Part shown: in pieces, positions 53,111-61,291 of the stretch
Numbering within the stretch: position 1 is the first letter of the stretch
Layout: the number at the start of each line of letters is the position of its first letter
Origin: an uncultured Rhodopila sp.
GTDB taxonomy: Bacteria > Pseudomonadota > Alphaproteobacteria > Acetobacterales > Acetobacteraceae
Direction of reading: 5' to 3'
NCBI RefSeq assembly: GCF_903944925.1
Contig: NZ_CAJATU010000158.1
Span: 62,001-126,000 of the forward strand
Length of the DNA: 64,000 nucleotides
Program-made: the position numbers and the translations under genes
The notes under the pieces: generated by a model
The model's input: only the letters and a program-made list of their open reading frames with translations
The model's database searches: none
What the model was told of the DNA's origin: nothing

Positions 53111-54724
53111 CTAAGTCTCTATCGTTGTGACCGGACTGATGGCCGATCCGCCAGCGGTCTGCAAGCGACGGCGGGACATAACGCGCTTGATGTCACTGAG
53201 ATTGTAGGCGCCCAGCAGCGGCACGGCGACGGCGTAGGCCAGCAGGCCCGCCGCGATCAAGCCGGCCAGTGATGCGAACTTGAGCAAGCCGTGGGACGGT
53301 TCCGTAAACAGCAGCCTCTGGACAAAGTAAAGGACGACCCCCATTGCGAGCGAAGCGCCTACCATGCCTAGCAGCCGACGCTTCAGCTGCCAGTCCGGTT
53401 TGAGCTGTCCGCGCCGGAACAGAATGTAACCGAGGCCGAGGACGTTGCAGATCGCCGCGATGCTGGTCGCGAGCGCCGGGCCGATATGGGCGAGGGGAAC
53501 CATGAACGCCACGTTCAGGCAGAGGTTCAGCGCCACGCACCCTACGCCGACCTTCACCGGCATGCTGGTGTCGCCACGCGCAAAGAACGCAGGGGCCAAC
53601 ACTTTCACCAGCACGAATGCCGGCAGGCCAAGCGCGTAGGCGGCCAGCGCCTGCGAGGACAGGCGCGCACTCTCCGTATCGAAGGCCCCGCGACCGAACA
53701 GCACGAGCATGATCGGGTAGGCGCTCACGATCAGGGCCAACGCGGCTGGCAGGGTCAGGAACAGCGCATACTCGACCGCCCGGTTGAGCGTCGTGATGGA
53801 TCCGCCGGCCTCGCCCGAGCGCACCTGCCGCGACAGCAGCGGCAGCAGCGCCGTGCCCACCGCCGTGCCGATGACACCAAGCGGAAGCTGCTGCACCCGG
53901 TCCGCATAATAGAGAATGGATACGGTGCCGGGCGGCAGCAGGCTGGCAATGATAACATCGACCGCGAGGTTGAGCTGCGTGACTCCCGCGCCGACAAGAC
54001 CGGGCGCCATGCGCCGCATCAGCAGCCGCATTTGCGGGGTAAGCCTCGGTCGAGGGATCGACAGCTTCATCCCGCCGCGCCAGACCGCGACCATCAGAAT
54101 GCCGAGCTGCGCCACGCCCGACAGGGAGACACCCCATGCCAGCGCATGACCCACCGTCGGAACGTATGGGGTCATCCAAAGCATGCACGCGATCGATACG
54201 ACATTGAACAACACGTAGGACGCGGACGCCGCGGTGAATTTCTCCATCCCGTTCAGTACGCCCGAAACCAGGGCGGCCAGGCAGATCAGGATCAGGTAGG
54301 GAAAGGTTATCCGAGACAGGTCCACCGCCAACTGAAATTTCGCCGGGTCCTCCGTGAACCCGGGCGCCAGGACCAGCATGAGCTGCGGCATGAAAATCTC
54401 GCCCAGGATTGTCATCATCCCAAGCCAGAACCCCATGACTGCAAATGCTTCACGAGCGAATTGCCTGGCGGCGGCTACCCCTTCCGTGTGCAGCAACCCG
54501 GTAAACGCCGGTACGAAAGCAGCGTTGAAGGCTCCCTCGCCGAACAGGCGGCGAAACAGGTTGGGCAGTTTCAGCGCCACAAAAAACGCGTCGGCGATCG
54601 GCCCGGTGCCGATAAGCGCCGCGATCAGCATGTCACGCGCGAAGCCCAGGATACGGCTGACCAGCGTCCATCCGCCAACCGTCAGGACACCCCTCAACAT
54701 GGAGCGGTCACGGCGTGTATCCAA
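53111..54724 (-). CDS. murJ: Lipid II flippase MurJ
   Basis: Moves lipid II across the inner membrane for peptidoglycan synthesis. The 537 residues form about 14 membrane segments. The conserved start GVLTVGGWTLVSRILGFARD and ADAFFVALKLPNLFRRLFGE GAFNAAFVPAF (interrupted here) are diagnostic, with the later NLAVDVIIASLLPPGTVSIL and LPAFVLVKVLAPAFFARGDT. Gap to gpsA is about 21 bases. Confidence 0.96.
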   Translation of the reverse strand: MDTRRDRSMLRGVLTVGGWTLVSRILGFARDMLIAALIGTGPIADAFFVALKLPNLFRRLFGEGAFNAAFVPAFTGLLHTEGVAAARQFAREAFAVMGFWLGMMTILGEIFMPQLMLVLAPGFTEDPAKFQLAVDLSRITFPYLILICLAALVSGVLNGMEKFTAASASYVLFNVVSIACMLWMTPYVPTVGHALAWGVSLSGVAQLGILMVAVWRGGMKLSIPRPRLTPQMRLLMRRMAPGLVGAGVTQLNLAVDVIIASLLPPGTVSILYYADRVQQLPLGVIGTAVGTALLPLLSRQVRSGEAGGSITTLNRAVEYALFLTLPAALALIVSAYPIMLVLFGRGAFDTESARLSSQALAAYALGLPAFVLVKVLAPAFFARGDTSMPVKVGVGCVALNLCLNVAFMVPLAHIGPALATSIAAICNVLGLGYILFRRGQLKPDWQLKRRLLGMVGASLAMGVVLYFVQRLLFTEPSHGLLKFASLAGLIAAGLLAYAVAVPLLGAYNLSDIKRVMSRRRLQTAGGSAISPVTTIET

Positions 54725-54745
54725 AGCCTCATGCGCGGCTGCTTA

Positions 54746-55708
54746 TCACTCATCTCGCTGAGGACGCGACAGAAGTTGCACGATTGATTGGTTCAGGGTC
54801 TTCATTCCCATCAACAGTTCCGATACCGCACGGCAAATCGGCAATTCAACGTTTCCCGCACGCTCGACCAGAGCGGATGCCGTGCTGACCCCCTCGGTCA
54901 CCCCGGTCCTTTCGGCGAGTATGCCGGCAAGGGACTTTCCCTGCCCGAGCGCGTAGCCGAGGCTGAAATTTCGGCTGGACGTGCCGGTGCAGGTCAGCAG
55001 CAGATCTCCCAGACCCGACAAACCCATCACGGTTTCGGCCCGACCGCCAAGGGCCGCGGCCAGACGGCACAGCTCGCTCAATCCGCGCGTCACCAGCGCG
55101 GCTCTGGCGTTCTCGCCGAGGCCCGCTCCGATGACGGCGCCGGCTGCGATCGCGATCACATTCTTCGCTGCCCCGCCGAGCTGGGCGCCCATGGGATCGT
55201 CGTTGCCATAGAGGCGGAAACTGTTCGTCCCGAGGCAGGCGCGCACCAGATCCCGGAGGCCGGGATCACTGCTCGCGACCACCGAAGCGGCCGGAAGGCC
55301 AGCCGCGACTTCATGGGCAAAATTGGGTCCGCTCAGTATCCCGAGCGGACCGGCGGGAGACGCCTCCGTCACCACCTCCAGCGGCAGCAAATGCGATCCG
55401 ATTTCCACGCCCTTGGCGCAAACGACAATCGGCGTTTGGGACGGTCGATACCGGATAAGCGAGGACCGGAGCTGTTGGGTTGGCACCACCCAAACCAGCA
55501 AATCGGACCTCGGCGGCAGGGTCTCGCCGACGTGGATCGAAACGGGAATCGGCACGCCCGGCAAGCGAAGATTTGTCCTGCTGTTGCTGATCGCTGTCGC
55601 TGCCACCGCACTGCGGGCTACCAAAGTCACATCGTTGCCAGCGCGTGCTGCCTGGATCGCGAGGGCGGTCCCCCAGGCTCCGGCTCCGATGACCGAGACC
55701 TTACTCAT
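54746..55708 (-). CDS. gpsA: Glycerol-3-phosphate dehydrogenase [NAD(P)+]
   Basis: Makes sn-glycerol 3-phosphate for phospholipid synthesis. The 320 residues have the GAGAWGTALAIQAARAGNDV Rossmann motif at the N-terminus, LSGPNFAHEVAAGLPAASVV and GAAKNVIAIAAGAVIGAGLG (active-site Lys), and MGLSGLGDLLLTCTGTSSRN. The start overlaps the rlmJ stop by 8 bases. Confidence 0.97.
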   Translation of the reverse strand: MSKVSVIGAGAWGTALAIQAARAGNDVTLVARSAVAATAISNSRTNLRLPGVPIPVSIHVGETLPPRSDLLVWVVPTQQLRSSLIRYRPSQTPIVVCAKGVEIGSHLLPLEVVTEASPAGPLGILSGPNFAHEVAAGLPAASVVASSDPGLRDLVRACLGTNSFRLYGNDDPMGAQLGGAAKNVIAIAAGAVIGAGLGENARAALVTRGLSELCRLAAALGGRAETVMGLSGLGDLLLTCTGTSSRNFSLGYALGQGKSLAGILAERTGVTEGVSTASALVERAGNVELPICRAVSELLMGMKTLNQSIVQLLSRPQRDE

Positions 55709-56519
55709 CTGCGATCCTGATCACCGCGGTTCCCGACCCGGCTTCAACGCACCCGAGGCCGTCAAGTACAGCGGACGCGAGCAGTTCACCCTGCTCAGCG
55801 AACTGGTACGGCGGGTTGATCATCAGTAGTCCGCAACCGTTCAGCCGATCGGCGTTTGTCGGTTCGCGCAGGTAGAGTTCGATCGCCAGGATGTCGCGAA
55901 TTTCGGCCGATTTCAGAGACGCTTGAAAGGTGCGGACCGCGGCGCGCTGTTTGATCGGGTACCAGGCGGCGAAACCGCCATGCCTGAAGCGGCTGTGCCC
56001 CTTCCTCAGGCCTGCCGCCAGCGCACCAAACTCATCAGGATCTTCGAATGGAGGATCGACGAAAACCAGGCCGCGCTTTTCCTTAGGAGGCAGCAACGCT
56101 CCAAGCGCCTCCCAGCCCGACCGGTGATGGACCGCAACCCGTGGGTCGCGATGAAACTGACGCCGCAGCGGAACCACGTCCTCCGCATGAATTTCACAAC
56201 AAGCCAGCCGATCGGCTGGACGCAGAAGCGCTCTGATCAAGCTAGGCGAGCCGGGATAAAGGCCGAGCAATTCGACAAGGCCAAGATATCTTGCGAGGGT
56301 CGACGGCCGGGCAGCGAGAAGGCGGTGTATCCCCAGGTCGGCCTCGCCCGTCCGCTGCGAAGGCTCTGCCGTCAAATCGTATTGACCCGCCCCGGCATGT
56401 GTATCAAGCACGAAATACGGTGCCGGCTTGCGGGCGAACGAATCGACAAGCGCCACCAGCAAGGCATGCTTGAAGCAGTCGGCGAAATTTCCGGCATGAT
56501 AGGCGTGGCGATAGTTCAT
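55701..56519 (-). CDS. rlmJ: 23S rRNA adenine(2030)-N6-methyltransferase
   Basis: SAM-dependent enzyme that makes m6A2030 in 23S rRNA. The 272 residues begin MNYRHAYHAGNFADCFKHAL, the RlmJ hallmark, contain VLDTHAGAGQYDL (motif I) and VFVDPPFEDPDEF (DPP[FY] catalytic motif), and end GCGLLMINPPYQFAEQGELL. The start at 56519 overlaps the tsaD stop (ATGA); a longer frame to 56645 has no family match. Confidence 0.95.
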   Translation of the reverse strand: MNYRHAYHAGNFADCFKHALLVALVDSFARKPAPYFVLDTHAGAGQYDLTAEPSQRTGEADLGIHRLLAARPSTLARYLGLVELLGLYPGSPSLIRALLRPADRLACCEIHAEDVVPLRRQFHRDPRVAVHHRSGWEALGALLPPKEKRGLVFVDPPFEDPDEFGALAAGLRKGHSRFRHGGFAAWYPIKQRAAVRTFQASLKSAEIRDILAIELYLREPTNADRLNGCGLLMINPPYQFAEQGELLASAVLDGLGCVEAGSGTAVIRIADE

Positions 56520-57571
56520 GAAGCCAGCGCTTGCAGCGCCTCCAGCGGCCAGCGTGGCTGAGCGGCGAAGCTGATGTCGTCGCTGACGCCGCGCCGCAGG
56601 CGTTCGATCCCGGCCCAGGCCACCATGACGGCATTGTCCGAGCAAAGGCGGACCGGAGGGGCGACCATGCGGAACCCTCGCACCCGCGCAGCTTCCGAAA
56701 GCGCCTTGCGCACCTGCGTATTGGAGGCGACCCCACCCGCGACCACCAGCAGGTTGGACCCGGGAAACCGGGCGTGCATCATGTCCATCGCATGAGTAGC
56801 CCTATCGGCCAGCACGTCCACGACGGCCTGCTGAAAACTGGCTGCGATATCTGCGCATTCCGGCTGAGCCGGCGAGATTTCGCCCAGTCGCATCATGGTC
56901 TGTGCAACCGCGGTCTTCAGTCCGGACAGGCTCAGATTGCAGCCGGGGCGGCGCAACATCGGCCGCGGGAAGGGATACCGGTTCGGATCTCCTGTTTCCG
57001 CGAGCTTTTCCAGGGCCGGGCCACCAGGCCAATCGAGCCCAAGCAGTTTCGCGACCTTGTCGAAAGCCTCACCGACGGCATCGTCGATCGTCCCCCCGAG
57101 CCGGATATGCTGGCCCACATCCTCGACAGCGATGCACTGGGAGTGGCCGCCGGACAGGAGGAACAGCAAGTAGGGGAAGGGTGCTCCGTCTACCACCAAA
57201 CCGGGAAGGCGGGCGGTCAGGGCATGCGCCTCCAGATGGTTGATCGGCACGAAAGGTAGGCCATTGGCTATCGCGATGCCCTTGGCGAATTGGCTACCGA
57301 CGATCAGGCCGCCAATCAGGCCGGGACCGGACGAGGCTGCGATGCCGGCAAGATCACGGAAATCCACGCCTGCCTTCACCATCGTCTGGCGCACCTGTTC
57401 GGGCAGATACCGCAAGTGACTCCGCGCGGCGATTTCCGGCACGACTCCACCGAATGGTGCGTGTTCCGCAAGCTGGCTGAGCACGGCTTCCGCGAGAATC
57501 CGCCCATCCCCGTCGACAACCGCCGCGGCTGTTTCATCGCATGAGGTTTCGATACCCAGGACCGGCTTCAT
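56516..57571 (-). CDS. tsaD: tRNA threonylcarbamoyladenosine modification protein TsaD
   Basis: ATPase-fold (ASKHA) catalytic subunit that transfers the threonylcarbamoyl group to A37 of ANN-decoding tRNAs. The 351 residues start MKPVLGIETSCDETAAAVV. The metal site is INHLEAHALTARL (two His), with LFLLSGGHSQC, and the later AGGVASNTQVRKAL and LCSDNAVMVAWAG. I start at 57571; upstream codons are not family-like. First gene of the run to trpS and divergent from hemD. Confidence 0.97.
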   Translation of the reverse strand: MKPVLGIETSCDETAAAVVDGDGRILAEAVLSQLAEHAPFGGVVPEIAARSHLRYLPEQVRQTMVKAGVDFRDLAGIAASSGPGLIGGLIVGSQFAKGIAIANGLPFVPINHLEAHALTARLPGLVVDGAPFPYLLFLLSGGHSQCIAVEDVGQHIRLGGTIDDAVGEAFDKVAKLLGLDWPGGPALEKLAETGDPNRYPFPRPMLRRPGCNLSLSGLKTAVAQTMMRLGEISPAQPECADIAASFQQAVVDVLADRATHAMDMMHARFPGSNLLVVAGGVASNTQVRKALSEAARVRGFRMVAPPVRLCSDNAVMVAWAGIERLRRGVSDDISFAAQPRWPLEALQALAS

Positions 57572-57738
57572 CGCACCCTTCTTGCCGCCCCCAATCGCGG
57601 CCGGCGCTGTCTTGGCCCATCTTGCCCTGCCAGGGCAACCTGTCTTCGCCCATGGCGAAACGGCGCAAACACCGTTACCTACGGCGATCCGGAACATCGA
57701 TCCAGCGTGATGGACGGCCATTGACGAAAGCGAACCCC

Positions 57739-58437
57739 GTGAAGCGGATACTGATCACAAGACCGGAACCCGGCGCGTCGCAGACGGCCGAGCGAATAGC
57801 GGCCATGGGATTCGTCCCGGTGGTTGCACCGGTGCTGGCCGTAACCGGTGTGGACGCGACGTTGCAGCTTCCAGATCAGATCGCGGCAACGGTGATCACG
57901 AGTCGCAACGCGGTTCCAGCCTGTCCGGCTGCCTTGTTCGCTCGTCCGGTGTTTGCAGTGGGGTCGGCGACCGCTTCCTGTGCCAGCGCGGCCGGCTTCA
58001 TCCGGGTAATCGATGCCGACGGAGATGCCTCCGTGCTGGCCCCACTGATCGCCAAGGCACTTGCGCCCGCGAGCGGCAGCCTGTTTCTGCCGACGGGGCG
58101 AGGCCAGGGAACCGCGCTGGCGGACAGTCTAAGAAAACTGGGCTTTCGCGTCATTCGCCGGGTTGCTTACCAGGCAGCGTCTGTGCCTTCCTTGCCGCAG
58201 GAGGCCGTGTTCGGTTTGCAACAAGGCCAGTTGACGGCCGCCATGTTTTTCTCCACAGAAACTGCGCGCCATTTTGTGCGCCTTGTCCTGGAAGCAGGAT
58301 TGGGAGAGGCTGTGTCCAATGTCGAAGCAGTGTCTATCAGTGAGCGTCCAGTCATGGCATTAAAAAGACTAACCTGGCGTCGCATCAGCGTCGCCGCGAA
58401 GCCGAACCAGGATGCAATGTTGGCGCTGCTGCAATGA
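57739..58437 (+). CDS. hemD: Uroporphyrinogen-III synthase
   Basis: Closes and inverts ring D of hydroxymethylbilane to make uroporphyrinogen III for haem and cobalamin. The 232 residues begin VKRILITRPEPGASQTAERI and follow the two-domain HemD layout, with AATVITSRNAVPA and GSLFLPTGRGQGTALADSLR. The start is a GTG at 57739; a TTG at 57721 (MTKANPVKR) is possible. It precedes the Mic60-like and HemY genes, a grouping typical of alphaproteobacteria, while hemC is not in the window. Confidence 0.88.
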   Translation: MKRILITRPEPGASQTAERIAAMGFVPVVAPVLAVTGVDATLQLPDQIAATVITSRNAVPACPAALFARPVFAVGSATASCASAAGFIRVIDADGDASVLAPLIAKALAPASGSLFLPTGRGQGTALADSLRKLGFRVIRRVAYQAASVPSLPQEAVFGLQQGQLTAAMFFSTETARHFVRLVLEAGLGEAVSNVEAVSISERPVMALKRLTWRRISVAAKPNQDAMLALLQ

Positions 58438-59387
58438 ACGAACCCGCCGAATATCCACCGCCGCCGGAGCATCCGGCGGACCCGTCTGCTGTGCCTGCGC
58501 ACGAGCCGGCGCGTGCGCAAACGGATCTCTTGCCCTGGCTTTACGGCCTGGGCTTCCTGGTTCTTGCCGGTGGCATTTACGTCGCCTGGCAAAACCCGCG
58601 CACGCCAAGTTTGGCGGCTACCACCCACGGTCTGGAGCAGCGTATCGCTGACCTGGATGCCCGTATTGGCCGGCTGGAGCAGCGGCCGCCGGCCGTGACT
58701 CAGGCTGACATCGAGAGACTGGCGGCTCGGATCGACGGGCTTGACGCAAAGGGAGCGGAACAGACCCAGGTTGGCGGTCGCCTCGACGGACTGTCCGGAC
58801 GGATCGAGGCCCTATCGGGCCGTCTCCAGGCAACACTGGATGCCGATAAGCAGCGGGCTGACCAGCTTTCCGCGCGAGTCGCCTCGCTCGAGCAGAATAC
58901 CGGCAGTCTGGACTCCGTCTCTGAGCATCTGAACCGTGTGACCCGCATCCAGGAGGCGGCCATCGCGCTTGCGGTCGGCCGGCCCGTAGGCGACATTCCG
59001 AATGCGCCTCCTGCGTTGGCTCGGTTCGCGCACGAGGCCCCGCCGACAGAGGTTCAACTCCGTCTGCTGTTCGCTCAATCCGAGCGGGTCGCCATTGAGG
59101 CGAAGCAGCCGGATGATACCTCCGAGCCGCTGATCGACCGCGTTTGGGAACGGGCGCAAAATCTGGTGACCGTTCACAGGGGCGAGGAAGTCCTGGTTGG
59201 TAATCCGGCTTCCGTTACGCTGGGCCATGCAAGGGAAGCGCTCGATGCCGGCGATCTGAAGGGTGCCATCGCTTCGGTGGAGACCCTGAAAGGGCAGCCG
59301 AAGCAGGCAATGGCCAAGTGGTTGGCGGATGCCAAGGCACTTGTGGATGCCCGAACCGCGCTAGCCAGCTTGGCTGGGCAGACCTGA
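58434..59387 (+). CDS. Mitofilin/Mic60-like inner membrane protein
   Basis: Alphaproteobacterial homologue of mitochondrial Mic60, which shapes intracytoplasmic or crista membranes. The 317 residues have a short Pro-rich cytoplasmic N-terminus, a membrane anchor (about 31-53, LLPWLYGLGFLVLAGGIYVA), a coiled-coil region (about 67-180) and the mitofilin-like C-terminal domain (SVTLGHAREALDAGDLKGAI and MAKWLADAKALVDAR). It lies between hemD and hemY, the order reported for Mic60 genes in this class. Confidence 0.85.
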   Translation: MNEPAEYPPPPEHPADPSAVPAHEPARAQTDLLPWLYGLGFLVLAGGIYVAWQNPRTPSLAATTHGLEQRIADLDARIGRLEQRPPAVTQADIERLAARIDGLDAKGAEQTQVGGRLDGLSGRIEALSGRLQATLDADKQRADQLSARVASLEQNTGSLDSVSEHLNRVTRIQEAAIALAVGRPVGDIPNAPPALARFAHEAPPTEVQLRLLFAQSERVAIEAKQPDDTSEPLIDRVWERAQNLVTVHRGEEVLVGNPASVTLGHAREALDAGDLKGAIASVETLKGQPKQAMAKWLADAKALVDARTALASLAGQT

Positions 59388-60667
59388 TGCGCCGGGTCGT
59401 CCTTTTCCTCATCATCGCTGCGGCGATTGTCGCGGGCGCATGGTTTCTGTCCGGTGTGTCGGGCCACGTGACCGCGACCATCGGCACGTTCACGGTCTCA
59501 ACATCGGCAGCCTTTGCTATCCTGGCGTTGATCCTGTTTGTCGTGGCGACCGTCATTGTCGTTCGCATCATCTACGGCATTGTTGGGATGCCGCGCGTTG
59601 GAGGTCTCTGGCGCCGCCGGCGCCGGGCCGAGGCAGGTGAAAATTCGGTGACTCGTGTGCTCGTCGCACTGGCTGCCGGGGATGAGCGCGCTGCCCTTAA
59701 GCAGGCGCACCGGGCCAGACTATTGCTCGGCGACTCGCCACAAGTTCTGTTGCTGCAGGCGGAAGCCAGTCGGCTGGCCGGCAGGGAAGACGAGGCCAAT
59801 GAGGCGTTTCTTGCTCTGTCGAATCGGAAGGACGCGCGGTTCCTGGGACTGCGGGGGCTTCTGCGTCAGGCGATCGATCGCCGGGACTGGCCTCAGGCTC
59901 TGGCGATCGCCAATCAGGCCGAAGCTATCCAGCCTGGCACTTCCTGGCTACGACAGCAGCGCGCCGACCTGGCCTTGCAGACCGAGAATTGGGCTGAAGC
60001 CCTAGACCTCATCGGCCCTGATGCCCGGCGCCCCGCCTATCTGATTGCCGCGGCCGATGCCGAGTCCGACTCGGGCCGTGCGCTTGGATACGCCAAGCAG
60101 GCTTGGAAAGCCGATCCCAAGTTCGCCCCGGCGGTTCTCGCATATGCGCGCCGCTTGCGCGCCGCCGGGAATGAAAAGCGCGCCCGGACCTACGTTACAG
60201 ACGCCTGGGCGCTTTCGCCTCATCCGGAGCTTGCGGAGTTTGCCCTGGCACTGGAACCGGACGCATCATCGCGACTAAAGGTAGCCAAACAACTCGTACA
60301 ACGTAATCCAACCAATCCCGAGAGCCGGTTTCTGGTGGCTCGGACATCGCTAGATGCGGGCTTGACAGCCGAAGCGCGCACCGAGGCGGAGGCCGCGCTT
60401 GCCGATGGGATCAATCAGCGCCGTTTGTCCCTTCTTATCGCCGAGATAGAGGAAACCGAGCGAGGCGATACTGAAGCCGGTCGCCTGGCCCAGCGCAACG
60501 CATTGAGGCAGGCCGCCAGCGCAGATCCCGATCCGCATTGGCAATGCAGCAACTGCCGCGCGGAGCACGTGACGTGGCAGCCGAAATGTTCGTCCTGCGG
60601 CGGCGTTGCTACGCTGCAGTGGGTTACGGAAGCGGGTACACGAACCGTCCCGGCCATAATCGGCTGA
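59387..60667 (+). CDS. hemY: HemY-like TPR protein with C-terminal zinc ribbon
   Basis: COG3898 family inner-membrane protein, 426 residues, often next to haem genes. Two N-terminal membrane segments (about 3-22 and 36-60), the HemY_N box, then TPR-like helical repeats (about 85-370). The extra C-terminus has four Cys as CSNC and CSSC (387, 390, 401, 404), a zinc-ribbon pattern. Start at 59387 overlaps the Mic60 gene stop (TGATG). The enzymatic role is not established for any member I know. Confidence 0.85.
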   Translation: MRRVVLFLIIAAAIVAGAWFLSGVSGHVTATIGTFTVSTSAAFAILALILFVVATVIVVRIIYGIVGMPRVGGLWRRRRRAEAGENSVTRVLVALAAGDERAALKQAHRARLLLGDSPQVLLLQAEASRLAGREDEANEAFLALSNRKDARFLGLRGLLRQAIDRRDWPQALAIANQAEAIQPGTSWLRQQRADLALQTENWAEALDLIGPDARRPAYLIAAADAESDSGRALGYAKQAWKADPKFAPAVLAYARRLRAAGNEKRARTYVTDAWALSPHPELAEFALALEPDASSRLKVAKQLVQRNPTNPESRFLVARTSLDAGLTAEARTEAEAALADGINQRRLSLLIAEIEETERGDTEAGRLAQRNALRQAASADPDPHWQCSNCRAEHVTWQPKCSSCGGVATLQWVTEAGTRTVPAIIG

Positions 60668-60693
60668 TCCGTCACCGCAGGTTCTGGACGAAA

Positions 60694-61281
60694 TTACGAT
60701 TGTGACGCCCCTTGCGGAGTGGTTCCGCAGGGTGCGAGATGAAGATACGGGGACGGATCGATGGAGTGGCCTTCGACGATCATGCCGAAGTATAAGTGCG
60801 GGCCGTAGGTAAGACCGGAACGGCCGACGGTGGCGATTTTCTCGCCTGCGTAAACCGCCTTGCTGCCCTCGGCGATAACCGGAGCTATGAGGCCGAGATG
60901 GCTGTAGACGCCGATGAAGCCTGGATGCTGGATAAGGATCTCTAACCCCCCAACGCCATGCCGTTGGATACGTATGATCGAACCGGGCGCTACCGCTTTG
61001 ACCGGGGCACCGATGGGGGCAGGGATGTCGATGCCGGCGTGAAATTTCCCCGCAAGCGGCTTCTCTGCAAGGAATCGAGGCCCGAACGGAGATGATATGC
61101 AGGCCGGGTTAACCGGGGGCATGATTGCACGCTCCGCGGCGGGATCAGGCGGTGCGGCAGAGAGCAGCGAAGGCGCCAGGGTCAACACGCAAGCAAAAGC
61201 GGCGTCCAAACCCGAAAAGCCAGCCAGGTGGATTCGGATTGTATTGGGAATGATGCCGTCTGGAGGTTTCGTAGGTTCCAC
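60694..61281 (-). CDS. M23/LytM-domain protein with altered zinc site
   Basis: 195-residue envelope protein with an N-terminal signal-like hydrophobic segment (about 20-44) and an M23 domain (about 55-185). FHAGIDIP holds the HxxxD zinc ligands (H81, D85). The second motif, normally HxH, reads YGPHLYFGM, with H162 but Tyr at 164 in place of the second His (a zinc ligand). Like NlpD or EnvC it may bind murein or activate an amidase rather than cut. It lies 10 bases downstream of glnD on the same strand. Confidence 0.85.
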   Translation of the reverse strand: MEPTKPPDGIIPNTIRIHLAGFSGLDAAFACVLTLAPSLLSAAPPDPAAERAIMPPVNPACISSPFGPRFLAEKPLAGKFHAGIDIPAPIGAPVKAVAPGSIIRIQRHGVGGLEILIQHPGFIGVYSHLGLIAPVIAEGSKAVYAGEKIATVGRSGLTYGPHLYFGMIVEGHSIDPSPYLHLAPCGTTPQGASQS

Positions 61282-61291
61282 CGGGAACGCC

